The notes beneath the pieces were generated by a model. It was not told the DNA's origin, ran no database searches, and saw only the letters and a list, made by a program, of their open reading frames with translations. This document shows, piece after piece, positions 43,533 to 52,747 of a stretch of DNA of 64,000 bases. Position 1 is the stretch's first letter. Each line of letters starts with the position of its first letter. The position numbers and the translations under genes are program-made. Source of the DNA: Paenibacillus gyeongsangnamensis (GTDB taxonomy: Bacteria; Bacillota; Bacilli; Paenibacillales; NBRC-103111); NCBI RefSeq assembly GCF_027533625.1, contig NZ_JAQAGZ010000026.1:49567-113566 (forward strand), read 5' to 3'.

Positions 43533-43975
43533 CCCTCCGTTGGTTGAAGATGCTGGACCAGAGCCCGCAGGCCCAGCTCATAGCTGTCCGCGCCAAAACC
43601 GGCGATTTGCCCGAGCGCTACAGGGGCAATCACCGAAGTGTGGCGGAACGCCTCTCTTTTGTGAATATTCGATATATGGACCTCAATCATGGGAAGCCCT
43701 ACCGTACTGATCGCATCGCGAATCGCATAAGAATAATGCGTAAAGGCCCCCGGATTCATCACGATGCCGTCCTTCGTACCGTACGCCGCGTGAATCCGAT
43801 CAATGAGCGCACCCTCGTGATTGGACTGAAAGCATTCGAGTCCGACCTGCAGCTCCTCTGCGAGCCGTTCCATACGCCGTACGATCGTCTCCAGGGTTAC
43901 TGTACCGTAAATTCCCGGCTCACGAACGCCGAGCATGTTAAGATTGGGTCCATTCAGTAGCAATATCTGTTTCAA
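43529..43975 (-). CDS. aroQ: 3-dehydroquinate dehydratase, type II
   Basis: Third step of the shikimate pathway, dehydrating 3-dehydroquinate. A 148-aa dodecameric type II enzyme with LLNGPNLNMLGVREPGIYG (catalytic Arg/Tyr loop), IVMNPGAFTHYSYAIRDAI, and HISNIHKREAFRHTSVIAPV. AAGGAGGTTCCC precedes the ATG. First gene of the aroQ-yqhT-efp set. Confidence 0.96.
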   Translation of the reverse strand: MKQILLLNGPNLNMLGVREPGIYGTVTLETIVRRMERLAEELQVGLECFQSNHEGALIDRIHAAYGTKDGIVMNPGAFTHYSYAIRDAISTVGLPMIEVHISNIHKREAFRHTSVIAPVALGQIAGFGADSYELGLRALVQHLQPTEG

Positions 43976-44061
43976 ACAGGGAACCTCCTTACGGCTGAAA
44001 ACCGCACATACTTAGCCATTTTACCATAAGTTTCCCCGGTTTGAGAACTTTTTTTTGCAGC

Positions 44062-44616
44062 TTAGTCCGGCTCGGGAATTTTGTTGCCCGGATAAGGCTC
44101 GCGTACCCGTTCGTCCGTAAATTCGAATGTGATGGAATAACCGATGAAGAGTCCCCATAGCAGGAACAAGCAGAGGTCTGTAAGCACCGTGTTCAGATCC
44201 ATGTAGGCGATCCATTTCGTAGTGCCGGTAACCGGTCCGAGAATCAGAAAGATCACCGCCCACCAGGCAAGGCCGTACCAAATACCGCACCAAGGCCCTC
44301 TCGCTTTGGCTAGAAGCACGGAATAGATCAGAGCCGAGACGATGGAAAACACAATGAAAGCAAGCCATCCGGCGAGCATACCCTGCCAAGTCGACAAGAA
44401 AGAATGAAGATAGAAAGGCTCGATCAGAAAACCGGGTGAAAGCGTCGTAAAATGAAAATAATGCTCGACAATTTTGACTCCGCCCCACAGCAGCCCGGCG
44501 AAAAATCCGACATTTACCGCGAACCGCCACTTCGTCGTATCATGGACGGTTTCCCTTTTCGATTGTACCATAAGCCAGGGACCTCCTCCAAAAGCAGATA
44601 GAAGTAGTATATGCAA
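44062..44616 (-). CDS. yqhR: YqhR-like membrane protein
   Basis: A 184-aa integral membrane protein with four or five hydrophobic segments (FAVNVGFFAGLLWGGVKIV, FLSTWQGMLAGWLAFIVFSI, WCGIWYGLAWWAVIFLILGP, LTDLCLFLLWGLFIGYSITF). Its place between yqhQ and aroQ/yqhT and its length match YqhR of Bacillus. Function unknown. Likely start is the internal MVQSKRETVHDTTKWRFAVN region, where the ORF has GGAGGTCCC upstream (about 44571). Confidence 0.75.
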   Translation of the reverse strand: MHILLLSAFGGGPWLMVQSKRETVHDTTKWRFAVNVGFFAGLLWGGVKIVEHYFHFTTLSPGFLIEPFYLHSFLSTWQGMLAGWLAFIVFSIVSALIYSVLLAKARGPWCGIWYGLAWWAVIFLILGPVTGTTKWIAYMDLNTVLTDLCLFLLWGLFIGYSITFEFTDERVREPYPGNKIPEPD

Positions 44617-44715
44617 AAGTTTGTTCTATAAACGGTGGCATTATGTCCGCGGATTCGTTACAATAAATACATACTTGCTCGCAATTTAATTCACACTTAG
44701 ATTAGAAGAAGGTGT

Positions 44716-45651
44716 ATGGTTTTGTCGGAAAATTGTCCAAATGCGGTATACGGCGGACAGGCCGTGATTGAAGGCGTTATGTTTGCCGGTCAGCATGTGC
44801 ATGTGACGGCGGTTCGCCGAAAAGATAATTCCATCCAATTCCTGGAGGTGCCGAAGAAGGAAATCGATTGGGTGCAGACGCTGAAGAAGATTCCTTTGAT
44901 CCGCGGCATCGTCGGCATTATCGAGGCCAGCGCCAAGGGCGCCCAGCATCTCAATTTCTCCGCCGAGGTATTCGCGGAGGAAGAAGGAGAAGTGAAGGAA
45001 GAGAAGAACGAAACGGTTACAGGGCGAATCTCCATGATTCTCGGGGTGGCGTTCGTAGGTATCCTTTCCTTCTTGTTCGGCAAGTTCGTGTTTACACTCA
45101 TTCCGCCGACGATTGAGCAATTTTTGTTCGGCAAGCTGTTCGTGAACCAGATCGGCCATAACCTGTTGGAAGGCTTGATCAAGATCATTTTTCTGGTCGC
45201 CTACATTTACTTCATCTCGCTGACGCCGATGATCAAACGGCTGTTCCAATACCATGGAGCGGAACATAAGGTCATCAGCGCGTACGAAGCGGGCAAAGAA
45301 TTGACTGTAGCGAACGTCCAGCAGTTCAATACCCTGCATTACCGGTGCGGCAGCAGCTTTATCGTATTTACCGTTATCATCGGAGTAATTATTTATTCCC
45401 TGTTCCCTTATGAAACGTTCCTGCAGCGGATCGTGCAGCGCATCGTGCTTCTGCCGCTCGTGATCGGAGTATCTTATGAAGCGCTGAGATTCACGAACTC
45501 GCTTCGCGAGGTGCCGGTGCTGAGATATCTCGGCTATCCGGGGCTATGGCTGCAGCTGCTTACGACCAAGGAGCCGAATGACGAGCAAGTGGAAGTGTCC
45601 ATCGCCTCCTTTAACCGGATGCGCGAGCTGGACCGGCAATTCAAGGGGTAA
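44716..45651 (+). CDS. yqhQ: YqhQ-like DUF1385 membrane protein
   Basis: A 311-aa DUF1385 protein. N-terminal VYGGQAVIEGVMFAGQHVHV, central membrane segments (ISMILGVAFVGILSFLFGKF, LIKIIFLVAYIYFISL) and the family hallmark YHGAEHKVISAYEAG plus HYRCGSSFIVFTVIIGVIIY. The role is unknown in the family. ATG at 44716 is only 3 bp from the AAGAAGG site; a TTG two codons later (44722) has better spacing and may be the true start. Divergent from yqhR. Confidence 0.88.
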   Translation: MVLSENCPNAVYGGQAVIEGVMFAGQHVHVTAVRRKDNSIQFLEVPKKEIDWVQTLKKIPLIRGIVGIIEASAKGAQHLNFSAEVFAEEEGEVKEEKNETVTGRISMILGVAFVGILSFLFGKFVFTLIPPTIEQFLFGKLFVNQIGHNLLEGLIKIIFLVAYIYFISLTPMIKRLFQYHGAEHKVISAYEAGKELTVANVQQFNTLHYRCGSSFIVFTVIIGVIIYSLFPYETFLQRIVQRIVLLPLVIGVSYEALRFTNSLREVPVLRYLGYPGLWLQLLTTKEPNDEQVEVSIASFNRMRELDRQFKG

Positions 45652-45702
45652 TCCGCCCCCAAGTAAAGCGGATCAAGCTGGTACGCCCAAGGAGGAATCG
45701 TC

Positions 45703-45975
45703 ATGAGAGGCCGTTATCCATGGTCCACCTACATCGTATTAGGATTGATCGCGCTCGGTATTTTGGCAAGCATCTTCCGAAATCCGGGAGCCTACATCAT
45801 TCCGATCCTTGTCTTCGGAATCATATTCTGGCTGTATAAATTTCCGCCGAACCGGTGGCGGCGCGGAGGCCGGCCGGCTTCCTCCCGCTTTGCCAAGGCC
45901 AAGCGGCGAAATGCTTCCTTCCGTGTCATCAACGGGAGCAAGGACAGCTCGGACGAACCTCCGAAATATCATTAA
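45703..45975 (+). CDS. Small membrane protein with basic tail
   Basis: A 90-aa protein with two membrane segments (STYIVLGLIALGILASIF, AYIIPILVFGIIFWLYKF) and a strongly basic C-terminal part (RWRRGGRPASSRFAKAKRR). AAGGAGGAATCGTC precedes the ATG. It follows yqhQ by 51 bp on the same strand, in the place of B. subtilis yqhP, but I cannot confirm homology. Confidence 0.7.
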   Translation: MRGRYPWSTYIVLGLIALGILASIFRNPGAYIIPILVFGIIFWLYKFPPNRWRRGGRPASSRFAKAKRRNASFRVINGSKDSSDEPPKYH

Positions 45976-45982
45976 CTGCAGC

Positions 45983-46017
45983 AGCCCGGACGGATTCATT
46001 TCGCCCGGGCTTTTTTT
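45983..46017 (+). terminator. Rho-independent terminator of the yqhQ unit
   Basis: AGCCCGG (45983-45989) pairs with CCGGGCT (46005-46011), followed by TTTTTT. It lies 8 bp after the stop of the small membrane protein and also faces the end of the convergent patatin gene. Confidence 0.8.
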
Positions 46018-46023
46018 ATTTGA

Positions 46024-47010
46024 TCATCCGCTCTTTAGAGATGAAGCCTTCTGCCTTAAGTAAGATACATATTTCTGCTTATAATCGGTTAGCTTCCATT
46101 TATTGAAGAAAGCGAGCGACGCTTGCAAGCCGGATTCGTACAGCTTCAGGCTCTCTTCCGCTGTAATGCTGAATTGCGTGATGGATACGCCGTACGTCGG
46201 GATGATCACCGTTCGAAATTGGTTATGGTCCTCAATATACCGGCCGTCGTGGGCGTCCATCATCGTGGAGAATAGCGCTTTGAGCATCGACAATGGACCG
46301 TGGATGGCGTTCGGCATCCCGGTGCCGCGGCCGAAGAGCTGGAAGCCGATGGTCGGAATCATTTGATCCAGCGGAGGCACCTCGTTCTGATCGAAGATCC
46401 AGAGGGGAAAGTTACTTAACAGCCCCCCGTCCACGATATAAACGAATTGATCGGCGAATTTCTCGCCGGGGGATCTTTTATCCGGGGATTTGCGGATCAC
46501 GACCGGATCGAAGAAATAAGGGATGCTGGTGCTCATCCGGACCGCTTTGGCCACGAGAAGCCGTTTCGGGTCGATGCCGTATTGGGAGATATCGCCGGGA
46601 AGGACAAGCAGCTTACGACCCGAAATGTCGGAAGCGATAATGCGAAGCTGCTGATCGTTCAAATCGCCGAAGGTCTTAATTCCTTTAGCCAGCAGGAGTT
46701 GGTACATCCACTGCTCCAGCGCTTCGCCGGAATATAGCCCTTTCTTCAGAAACAGACGGGTTAGCGGCCCGATCACCTTCGTTTCGAAGATCGGCGCTCT
46801 TTTCAGAAAGGCCCCGAACGGTGTGGCCTCGATAATCATCTTGAGCTCCTCCGCCTTATAGCCCGCCGCCACCAGTGCCGCTACGATCGCCCCCGAGGAG
46901 GTGCCTGCTACCTGATGAAAGCCGTATCCCAGCTGCTCCACGGCAGATACCGCCCCGGCCAACGCAATGCCCTTCACCCCTCCGCCCTCAAATACCGCAT
47001 TGATCTTCAC
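46024..47010 (-). CDS. Patatin-like phospholipase (YqhO-like)
   Basis: A 328-aa lipid acyl hydrolase. Oxyanion loop EGGGVKGIALAGAV, nucleophile GTSSG (GxSxG) and catalytic Asp in YIVDGGLLSNFP (DGG) are all present, so it is probably active. No signal peptide. In B. subtilis yqhO lies next to mntR, as here. Start MKINAVFEGG is the normal patatin N-terminus. Confidence 0.92.
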   Translation of the reverse strand: MKINAVFEGGGVKGIALAGAVSAVEQLGYGFHQVAGTSSGAIVAALVAAGYKAEELKMIIEATPFGAFLKRAPIFETKVIGPLTRLFLKKGLYSGEALEQWMYQLLLAKGIKTFGDLNDQQLRIIASDISGRKLLVLPGDISQYGIDPKRLLVAKAVRMSTSIPYFFDPVVIRKSPDKRSPGEKFADQFVYIVDGGLLSNFPLWIFDQNEVPPLDQMIPTIGFQLFGRGTGMPNAIHGPLSMLKALFSTMMDAHDGRYIEDHNQFRTVIIPTYGVSITQFSITAEESLKLYESGLQASLAFFNKWKLTDYKQKYVSYLRQKASSLKSG

Positions 47011-47172
47011 CCGTCCATCCCCTCTCCTATCGTCCCGGCGAACGCTTTCGGTCCCACGAGAGCGTTAGTAATGTCCCACCACCTATGTATGAGGAGAAAG
47101 TTTGTACTTATGCCCGTTCATTCAAAAAAACATCCAGCCGCACGGACTGAATGTCGTTGTACACTTATTCGG

Positions 47173-47595
47173 TTAATTCTCTTCCAATTCCTTCTTCAAG
47201 CTGACAAGATCACTCATCCGCGACGGATCGCGCCGGAAATATTCAAGCAGCGTCTCGATGCATGTAATCGAGTCCCAGCTGAGATGATGCTCGATGCCTT
47301 CAACGTCCTTATAGATCTGTTCCTCGGAAACGCCGATGAGGGTCAGAAATTCCTCCAGCAGCTGATGGCGGTCAACGAGCCGTTTCCCTACCTTCTGGCC
47401 CTTCGAGGTCAGCACAAGTCCCCGGTATTTCTCATACACGAGATAGTTATCCTTGTCCAGCTTCTGGATCATCTTCGTTACCGAAGAAGGATGGACTTCC
47501 AACCCTTCGGCAATGTCGGACACGCGCGCATAGCCCTTCTCGTCGATTAATTTATAGATGCGTTCCAAATAATCTTCCATGCTTGGCGTAGCCAT
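47173..47595 (-). CDS. mntR: Manganese-responsive DtxR-family repressor
   Basis: MntR represses Mn2+ uptake genes. The 140-aa protein matches the short SH3-less DtxR family: HTH ARVSDIAEGLEVHPSSVTKM, dimerisation helices, and metal ligands in YLERIYKLI (Asp8/Glu11 region, MATPSMEDYLERIY), EGIEHHLSWDSI (Glu/His pair) and RHQLLEEFL. CACAGGAGGATTCGCG precedes the ATG. It is the last gene of the yqh block. Confidence 0.93.
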   Translation of the reverse strand: MATPSMEDYLERIYKLIDEKGYARVSDIAEGLEVHPSSVTKMIQKLDKDNYLVYEKYRGLVLTSKGQKVGKRLVDRHQLLEEFLTLIGVSEEQIYKDVEGIEHHLSWDSITCIETLLEYFRRDPSRMSDLVSLKKELEEN

Positions 47596-48096
47596 CGCGA
47601 ATCCTCCTGTGCGTCCAAAGAAGAAGCTCTTCGATACTTTGTATAGTTAATGATACACTTAATCTTTTGCCAAGCGCAAGCCTAAACCCCTCCCGGACCG
47701 CATGCAATTCCCATGCCGGGGAAGGACACCTTGTCGCAAGCTATGGTAAAGACAAGCGTTGTATAATATAGCATACCAGACGACTGTGAAGCAAGTTGAA
47801 CGGTCAATGAAACGGAAGATGAGGAGTCGCCGAAATGGTGGCCAAAGGAGGCTGGCCCATCGGGTTTATCATTGTCCCCATGATCTGACACGAAGGTGGC
47901 AGAAGGTCTATGCCGGGCTTCCGGTCAAATTGAAAGAGGCCCTTCCGGCGGAAGCGGCCTCTGACCTAACCTTGAGCTGATCCAGCATCGATTCAAGAAG
48001 ACCGCCGAAAACAACATCCGCCAGCGGTATCCGAAATCGAAGCTGGAGATGGATAATCTTTCATCATTTTCCGGAATCGAATATCGATTATTTCAC
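47596..48096. other. Gene-free interval with a GC-rich hairpin
   Basis: About 500 bp with no reading frame I would support on either strand. A strong stem AGAGGCC...GGCCTCT (about 47935-47963) lacks a T-run. The interval must carry the mntR promoter at its left end. Confidence 0.4.
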
Positions 48097-48807
48097 CTAA
48101 AATTTAAGCCAATCCGGAGTGATGCTCTGCAGCCATACAGTGATACGCGTCATTTGGTCCGTGTAGAGCAGGACGCCGATGATGAGCATGAGCCCCCCTC
48201 CAACTTTCATCAAGGTGGACGTGTATTTTAGAATCCACTTCGTAGAACCGATGAAGAAGGCCAGGATAAAGAACGGGATGGCGAACCCGAGCGAATAAGC
48301 GGTAATGAGCGGGAGCCAGGAACCCGGCTCGGTAGCGGCTAAAGCCAGCATCGCGGATAGAATCGGCCCGATGCAGGGAGACCATCCTGCGGCGAAGCCC
48401 ATGCCGATCAGCACGGAGCCGATATAACCGGCAGGCCGGAATTTCCACTGGACCTTGCGTTCCTTCAGCAGCCATTGCGGCTGGAATATGCCCAGCAGGA
48501 ACAGACCCATCGCGAAGATCAGAATCGCCGCGATTTGACGCAGCAGCCCGCGGTAGTCGGAGAAGGCATTCGCTATAAAGCTCGTTCCCCAAGCCAAGCT
48601 GTAGAAGATGATGGAAAAGCCGAGAATAAAACATAACGTATGAGTAATCGTTTTGAAACGAATGTCCCGGGTGCTTTGTTCTTCCCGCAGCCGGCTGACG
48701 GAAACGCCTGTTATGTAGGATAAATAAGACGGATAGAGCGGCAAGCAGCAAGGCGAGATAAAGGATGCGAACCCTGCCCATAGCGCAATCCAGAAATTCA
48801 AATGCAT
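48097..48807 (-). CDS. ccdA: Cytochrome c biogenesis protein CcdA
   Basis: CcdA carries reducing equivalents across the membrane for cytochrome c maturation and spore proteins. The 236-aa protein has six membrane segments with the two redox-Cys motifs in ISPCCLPLYPSYLSYITG and GWSPCIGPILSAML, one extra Cys directly after the first. FRPAGYIGSVLIGMGFAAGW is also typical. It follows the znu operon by 60 bp on the same strand. Confidence 0.93.
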   Translation of the reverse strand: MHLNFWIALWAGFASFISPCCLPLYPSYLSYITGVSVSRLREEQSTRDIRFKTITHTLCFILGFSIIFYSLAWGTSFIANAFSDYRGLLRQIAAILIFAMGLFLLGIFQPQWLLKERKVQWKFRPAGYIGSVLIGMGFAAGWSPCIGPILSAMLALAATEPGSWLPLITAYSLGFAIPFFILAFFIGSTKWILKYTSTLMKVGGGLMLIIGVLLYTDQMTRITVWLQSITPDWLKF

Positions 48808-48867
48808 GGCTTTCGATCACCTTCTTCTATTGCTGAGGACTTCATCCCTATCACCATGAGGTAGATT

Positions 48868-49671
48868 TTAAAGGCGAAGTCCCCGCTTCACGAACAAAAT
48901 ACAAATGAGCATAGCGATCAGCGCGAGCACAATGCTGGCACCAGGCGCCAAATCCCACCAGCCCGCAGCAATCAGACCCAGCGTCACGGCAATCTCCGAG
49001 AACAGAACGGCCCAGAAGACGGAATTCTTGAAGCTCCGTGCCACGAGCAGGCTGCAGGCGACCGGGATCGTTAACAGCGACGAAACGAGCAGCGCTCCGA
49101 CGATTTTGATCGATACGCTGATGACGAGCGCGGTCAGCATCGTGATCAGAATGTTGTAGAAGCGAATGGGCAGACCGCTGACGCCCGCTGCATCCTCGTC
49201 GAAGAACATGAGGAACATTTCCTTGTAGTTGATGGCAATTACGGCCACGACGAGCACCGTAACTCCAGCGACTACCCACAAGTCCGTATTATCCAGCGTA
49301 TAGATGCTGCCGAAGAAATAGCTCATCACGTTGATATTAAAGCCTTTGCCGATCGTAAACAGCAGAGTGGCCAGCGCTACGCCGCCGGACATAATAATGG
49401 CGATTGACAGCTCCGCATAGGTCTTATAGGCCTTTCGCAGCCGTTCGATCGCGAAGGAAGCGAGCAGCGCGAATAACAGCCCTACGCCGATAGGGTATAC
49501 ATTGATCAAGAAGCCTAGTGCGACTCCAGCGATCGAAACGTGGGCCAGCGTGTCCCCGATCATGGACAGCCGCCGCAGCACGAGGAATACTCCCATCAGA
49601 GGTGCCGTCAACCCGATCAAAATTCCTCCGATGAGCGCTCTTTGAAAAAAATACTCTGTAAAAATATCCAA
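48868..49671 (-). CDS. znuB: Zinc/manganese ABC transporter permease
   Basis: ABC-3 family permease of 267 aa with eight or so membrane segments; LTAPLMGVFLVLRRLSMIGD and LAHVSIAGVALGFL are the family signature. Third gene of the minus-strand znuA-znuC-znuB operon, 12 bp after znuC. Zinc is preferred over manganese because of the Zur-like operator upstream, an inference. Confidence 0.92.
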   Translation of the reverse strand: MDIFTEYFFQRALIGGILIGLTAPLMGVFLVLRRLSMIGDTLAHVSIAGVALGFLINVYPIGVGLLFALLASFAIERLRKAYKTYAELSIAIIMSGGVALATLLFTIGKGFNINVMSYFFGSIYTLDNTDLWVVAGVTVLVVAVIAINYKEMFLMFFDEDAAGVSGLPIRFYNILITMLTALVISVSIKIVGALLVSSLLTIPVACSLLVARSFKNSVFWAVLFSEIAVTLGLIAAGWWDLAPGASIVLALIAMLICILFVKRGLRL

Positions 49672-49683
49672 CCTGCTTCTCTC

Positions 49684-50472
49684 CTATCGTGAACTCAGCA
49701 CTTCCATCGAGTCCCTCAGCTGCTGGATGGAATGGGTTAAATTCGTTTCCCCGCAATTCTCGGGTTCATGGGTATGCTTCACATAAAAGGATAATCCGCC
49801 GTCCTTCAGCGCCGGCTGATTGCCCAAATACGACTTCATCATCTCCATATCGTGAGATACCATAATAAAAGTGATGTGATGATGCTGGTGCATATGCCGG
49901 ATCATCCGGAAGAAGCCCTCCTGCGTCTCCGCGTCGATCCCGACCGTAGGCTCGTCCAGGATAAGCAGCTCCGGGTTGTTGATCATCGCGCGGGCGAGGA
50001 ACACTCGCTGCTGCTGACCGCCGGACAGCTGTCCGATACGGCGGTCAGCCAGATCCTCGATGCGCATCGCGTAGAGCGCATCGTCCGCCTTCTGCCTGTC
50101 GGCCTTCGAGACGCGGCGGAACAGCTTCTTCCGGCCGAACAGCCCGGAAGTGACGACCTCGCGTACCGTTGCCGGGAAGAGCGGGTTCAGCGCGTTCTTC
50201 TGGGGCACATAGCCGATGCGCTCCCAGTCGTTGAATTGCCGCACCGGCTGACCGAACAGCCGGATCTCGCCGCGGGTCGGCCGGAGGAGGCCGACGATCA
50301 TTTTGAGCAGCGTCGTCTTGCCCGCCCCGTTCGCTCCCATGAGCCCGACGAAATCGCGCTCCAGTACGGTGAATTGAAGCCCTTCAATGACATGCTTGTT
50401 CTCATAAGAAAAAAAGACGTCATCGATCGTGACGATCTGTTGATGACATCCGGAAGGTTTATTGTCCATCAC
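49684..50472 (-). CDS. znuC: Zinc/manganese ABC transporter ATPase
   Basis: A 262-aa ABC ATPase with Walker A GANGAGKTTLLKM, signature LSGGQQQRVFLARAM, Walker B LLILDEPTVGID and switch His in FIMVSHD. It energises import with the znuB permease. Second gene of the operon, 31 bp after znuA and 12 bp before znuB. Confidence 0.95.
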   Translation of the reverse strand: MMDNKPSGCHQQIVTIDDVFFSYENKHVIEGLQFTVLERDFVGLMGANGAGKTTLLKMIVGLLRPTRGEIRLFGQPVRQFNDWERIGYVPQKNALNPLFPATVREVVTSGLFGRKKLFRRVSKADRQKADDALYAMRIEDLADRRIGQLSGGQQQRVFLARAMINNPELLILDEPTVGIDAETQEGFFRMIRHMHQHHHITFIMVSHDMEMMKSYLGNQPALKDGGLSFYVKHTHEPENCGETNLTHSIQQLRDSMEVLSSR

Positions 50473-50503
50473 AGGTATGCTCCTTAATCGGAAAGTCTAC
50501 CTT

Positions 50504-51448
50504 CTATTGTAATGCTTTTATTAAATTATTCAAATTGTTTTCCATAATCGACACATAATCGGCGCCTTGCTTGCTCTGTTCCTCCGTAAGACCCTCTAGC
50601 GGGTTGAGCACCATAGTCTGGACGCCGGCATCCTTGGCGAGCGTCTTGGCCAGCTTATCGGATACGAGCTCCTCAAAGAAAATATATTTGACATGGTTGT
50701 CTTTTACGAATTGAATAATATCTTTCATATCCTTGGACGTAGGCTCGGCGTCCGGGGACAAGCCCATGATCGGCTTCTGCACGAGACCGTATTCCTTCGC
50801 CAGGTAAGCGAAGGCTTGATGGCTTACTACGATGTCCTTATTCGGCAGCGGCGCCAGCTTCGTCTTATATTTCGTATTCAGCTGATCCAATTGATCGGAC
50901 AGCTTCTTGAAGTTCACTTCATAGTCCGCCTGATGGGCGGCGTCGACTTTAACCAGCGCGTCCTTGATGTTCTGCGCCATCAGCTTGGCATTCACCGGGC
51001 TGAGCCATACATGGGGATCGTAAGCCCCTTCTTTGGCCGATTTATCGCCCTTAGGCGCATTTTCCTCCTCAGTCGCCTTCATGAAGCTGATGCCTTTGCT
51101 GGTCTCGACCGGCGTTACCTTCGCGTCCTTTGGCAAGCTTCCTACCGTATGATCGACCCAGCCCTCGAACCCGGCTCCCAGATAGAGCAGCAGATCGGAT
51201 TTGGTAATATTCTGAATATCCCGGCTTTTCGGCTCCCAGTCATGCGGCTCCACGCCGGCAGGCACCAGATTGATGACGTTGACGTGGCTTCCCCCGATCT
51301 TGGAGGCGAAATCATAAAGCGGATAGAAGCTGGCTACGATATTGATTTTTCCTTTGACAAGCGAGGCCTGCGGCTTTCCGCAAGCGCTGACGAACAGCGC
51401 AACCGCAAGCAGCAGCGAAGTCATCAGCAAACCATATTTTTTTAACAT
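50504..51448 (-). CDS. znuA: Zinc ABC transporter substrate-binding lipoprotein
   Basis: A 314-aa cluster A-I binding protein. Lipobox LFVSAC (Cys23), then metal ligands His in GVEPHDWEP, His in YDPHVWLSP, His in VVSHQAFAYLA and an acidic ligand near the C-terminus. The His-rich loop of many ZnuA proteins is missing; an EEENAPKGDKSAKE segment occupies that place, so Mn2+ cannot be ruled out. First gene of znuACB, with a Zur-like sequence just upstream. Confidence 0.9.
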   Translation of the reverse strand: MLKKYGLLMTSLLLAVALFVSACGKPQASLVKGKINIVASFYPLYDFASKIGGSHVNVINLVPAGVEPHDWEPKSRDIQNITKSDLLLYLGAGFEGWVDHTVGSLPKDAKVTPVETSKGISFMKATEEENAPKGDKSAKEGAYDPHVWLSPVNAKLMAQNIKDALVKVDAAHQADYEVNFKKLSDQLDQLNTKYKTKLAPLPNKDIVVSHQAFAYLAKEYGLVQKPIMGLSPDAEPTSKDMKDIIQFVKDNHVKYIFFEELVSDKLAKTLAKDAGVQTMVLNPLEGLTEEQSKQGADYVSIMENNLNNLIKALQ

Positions 51449-51467
51449 TGTCTCTCTCCCCGAATGC

Positions 51468-51488
51468 TAATCGTAATTATTTTTATTA
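51468..51488 (-). promoter_or_regulatory. Zur-like operator upstream of znuA
   Basis: TAATCGTAATTAT followed by TTTTATTA, 20 bp upstream of the znuA start, matches the left half of the Bacillus Zur box (TCGTAATNATTACGA) with a degenerate right half. Confidence 0.5.
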
Positions 51489-51550
51489 ACAAACATGATT
51501 ATAAGTCCGTCCTCCTCCACTGTCAACAGCCTTTTTGAACCCCGTCCCTC

Positions 51551-51585
51551 AAAAAAATACCCCCTGCAGATTGTTCTGCAGAGGG
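51551..51585 (-). terminator. Rho-independent terminator of the Gfo/Idh gene
   Basis: On the minus strand CCCTCTGCAG, loop AACAAT, CTGCAGGGGG, then TATTTTTTT. Confidence 0.85.
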
Positions 51586-51617
51586 TTGATGAGCCGGAAG
51601 ACCGGCTCGGGAATCGT

Positions 51618-52694
51618 TTACTGGACGCGAACGGCCTGGTTTTGCGCTTTGAGGCACAACTCCGCCGCTTTGAACGCATGCTCCTGAGTCATCGCCTTCT
51701 CGGTACGGTTGATGCAGTCCAGAATCAGCTGACCGAAGAACGGAAAGCCTACCTTGCCTCGCAACTCGAAATGCTGCTCGCCGTCCTTGTTCACCAAATA
51801 GAGGTGGTCGCCGGCTTTATCGCGCGCAATGTCGACATATTTCCGAAGCTCGATGTAGCCCTCGGTGCCGAGAATGATCGTCCGACCATCGCCCCACGTG
51901 CTGAGTCCGTCCGGCGTCAGCCAGTCCACACGGAAGTAGAACGTCGCGCCGTTGTCGCCTGTCAACGTTGCGTCTCCGAAATCCTCAAGCTCCGGATAAT
52001 CCTTGTTGTTGTAGTTCGCGATCCGGCTGCTGACAACCGTTGCATCCTTCGCGCCGGTATAGTACAGGAACTGCTCGATCTGATGGCTGCCGATGTCGCA
52101 CAGGATGCCGCCGTATTTCTCATGCTGGAAGAACCACTCCGGGCGAGTCGGGGCATTCAAACGGTGAGGACCCCAGCCCATGACCTGAACAACGCGTCCG
52201 ATGGCACCCTGCTCGATGAGCTGGCCGGCGAAGATCGCGCTCTCGACATGAAGACGTTCGCTGTAGTACACCATGTACTTCTTGCCGGTTTCTTTCACTT
52301 TGGCGCGTGCCGACTCCAGCTGCTCCAGCGTGGTGAACGGCGTCTTGTCGGTAAAGTAGTCTTTACCGGCGTCCATCACGCGCAGACCCAAGGCGCAGCG
52401 CTCCGACGGGACGGCCGCCGCAGCAACCAGCTTGATGCTTGGGTCGTTCAAAATTTCCGCTTCGGAAGCGGCAGCTCTGGCTTGCGGAAACCGCTTGACG
52501 AACGCTTCGACTTTGGCCGGGTCGCGGTCATAGACGGCGACCAGGTCTGCGCCGGCCTCGATGAGACCGTTGCACATCCCGTTGATGTGCCCATGGTCGA
52601 GCGCAATCGCGGCGAACGCGAATTCGCCGGACTTCACGACCGGATTCGGTTTACCTTGTGGAGCGTAGTTCATTCCATCGCTTGTTTGCATCAT
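51618..52694 (-). CDS. Gfo/Idh/MocA-family oxidoreductase
   Basis: A 358-aa NAD(P)-dependent oxidoreductase, probably acting on a sugar or cyclitol. After a 25-residue lead the Rossmann fold begins FAFAAIALDHGHINGMCNGL; KLVAAAAVPSERCALGLRVM, DYFTDKTPFTTLEQLESARA (EKP motif replaced by DKT) and GGILCDIGSHQIEQFLYYTG (catalytic DxxxH) follow. CGGGAGGTTATGG precedes the ATG. A paralogue at 17396 shares the domain but little sequence. Stands alone with its own terminator. Confidence 0.87.
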   Translation of the reverse strand: MMQTSDGMNYAPQGKPNPVVKSGEFAFAAIALDHGHINGMCNGLIEAGADLVAVYDRDPAKVEAFVKRFPQARAAASEAEILNDPSIKLVAAAAVPSERCALGLRVMDAGKDYFTDKTPFTTLEQLESARAKVKETGKKYMVYYSERLHVESAIFAGQLIEQGAIGRVVQVMGWGPHRLNAPTRPEWFFQHEKYGGILCDIGSHQIEQFLYYTGAKDATVVSSRIANYNNKDYPELEDFGDATLTGDNGATFYFRVDWLTPDGLSTWGDGRTIILGTEGYIELRKYVDIARDKAGDHLYLVNKDGEQHFELRGKVGFPFFGQLILDCINRTEKAMTQEHAFKAAELCLKAQNQAVRVQ

Positions 52695-52747
52695 GAATCC
52701 ATAACCTCCCGAACTAGGTATTATGACATTGTTAACGTGAACAATGT

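Noticed and set aside
47760..48030. Coding sequence between mntR and ccdA
   Set aside because: Frames are short, without ribosome binding sites or recognisable motifs on either strand.
48868..51448. MntR control of the znu operon because mntR is nearby
   Set aside because: The sequence upstream of znuA resembles a Zur box, and mntR is separated from the operon by ccdA and a 500-bp gap.
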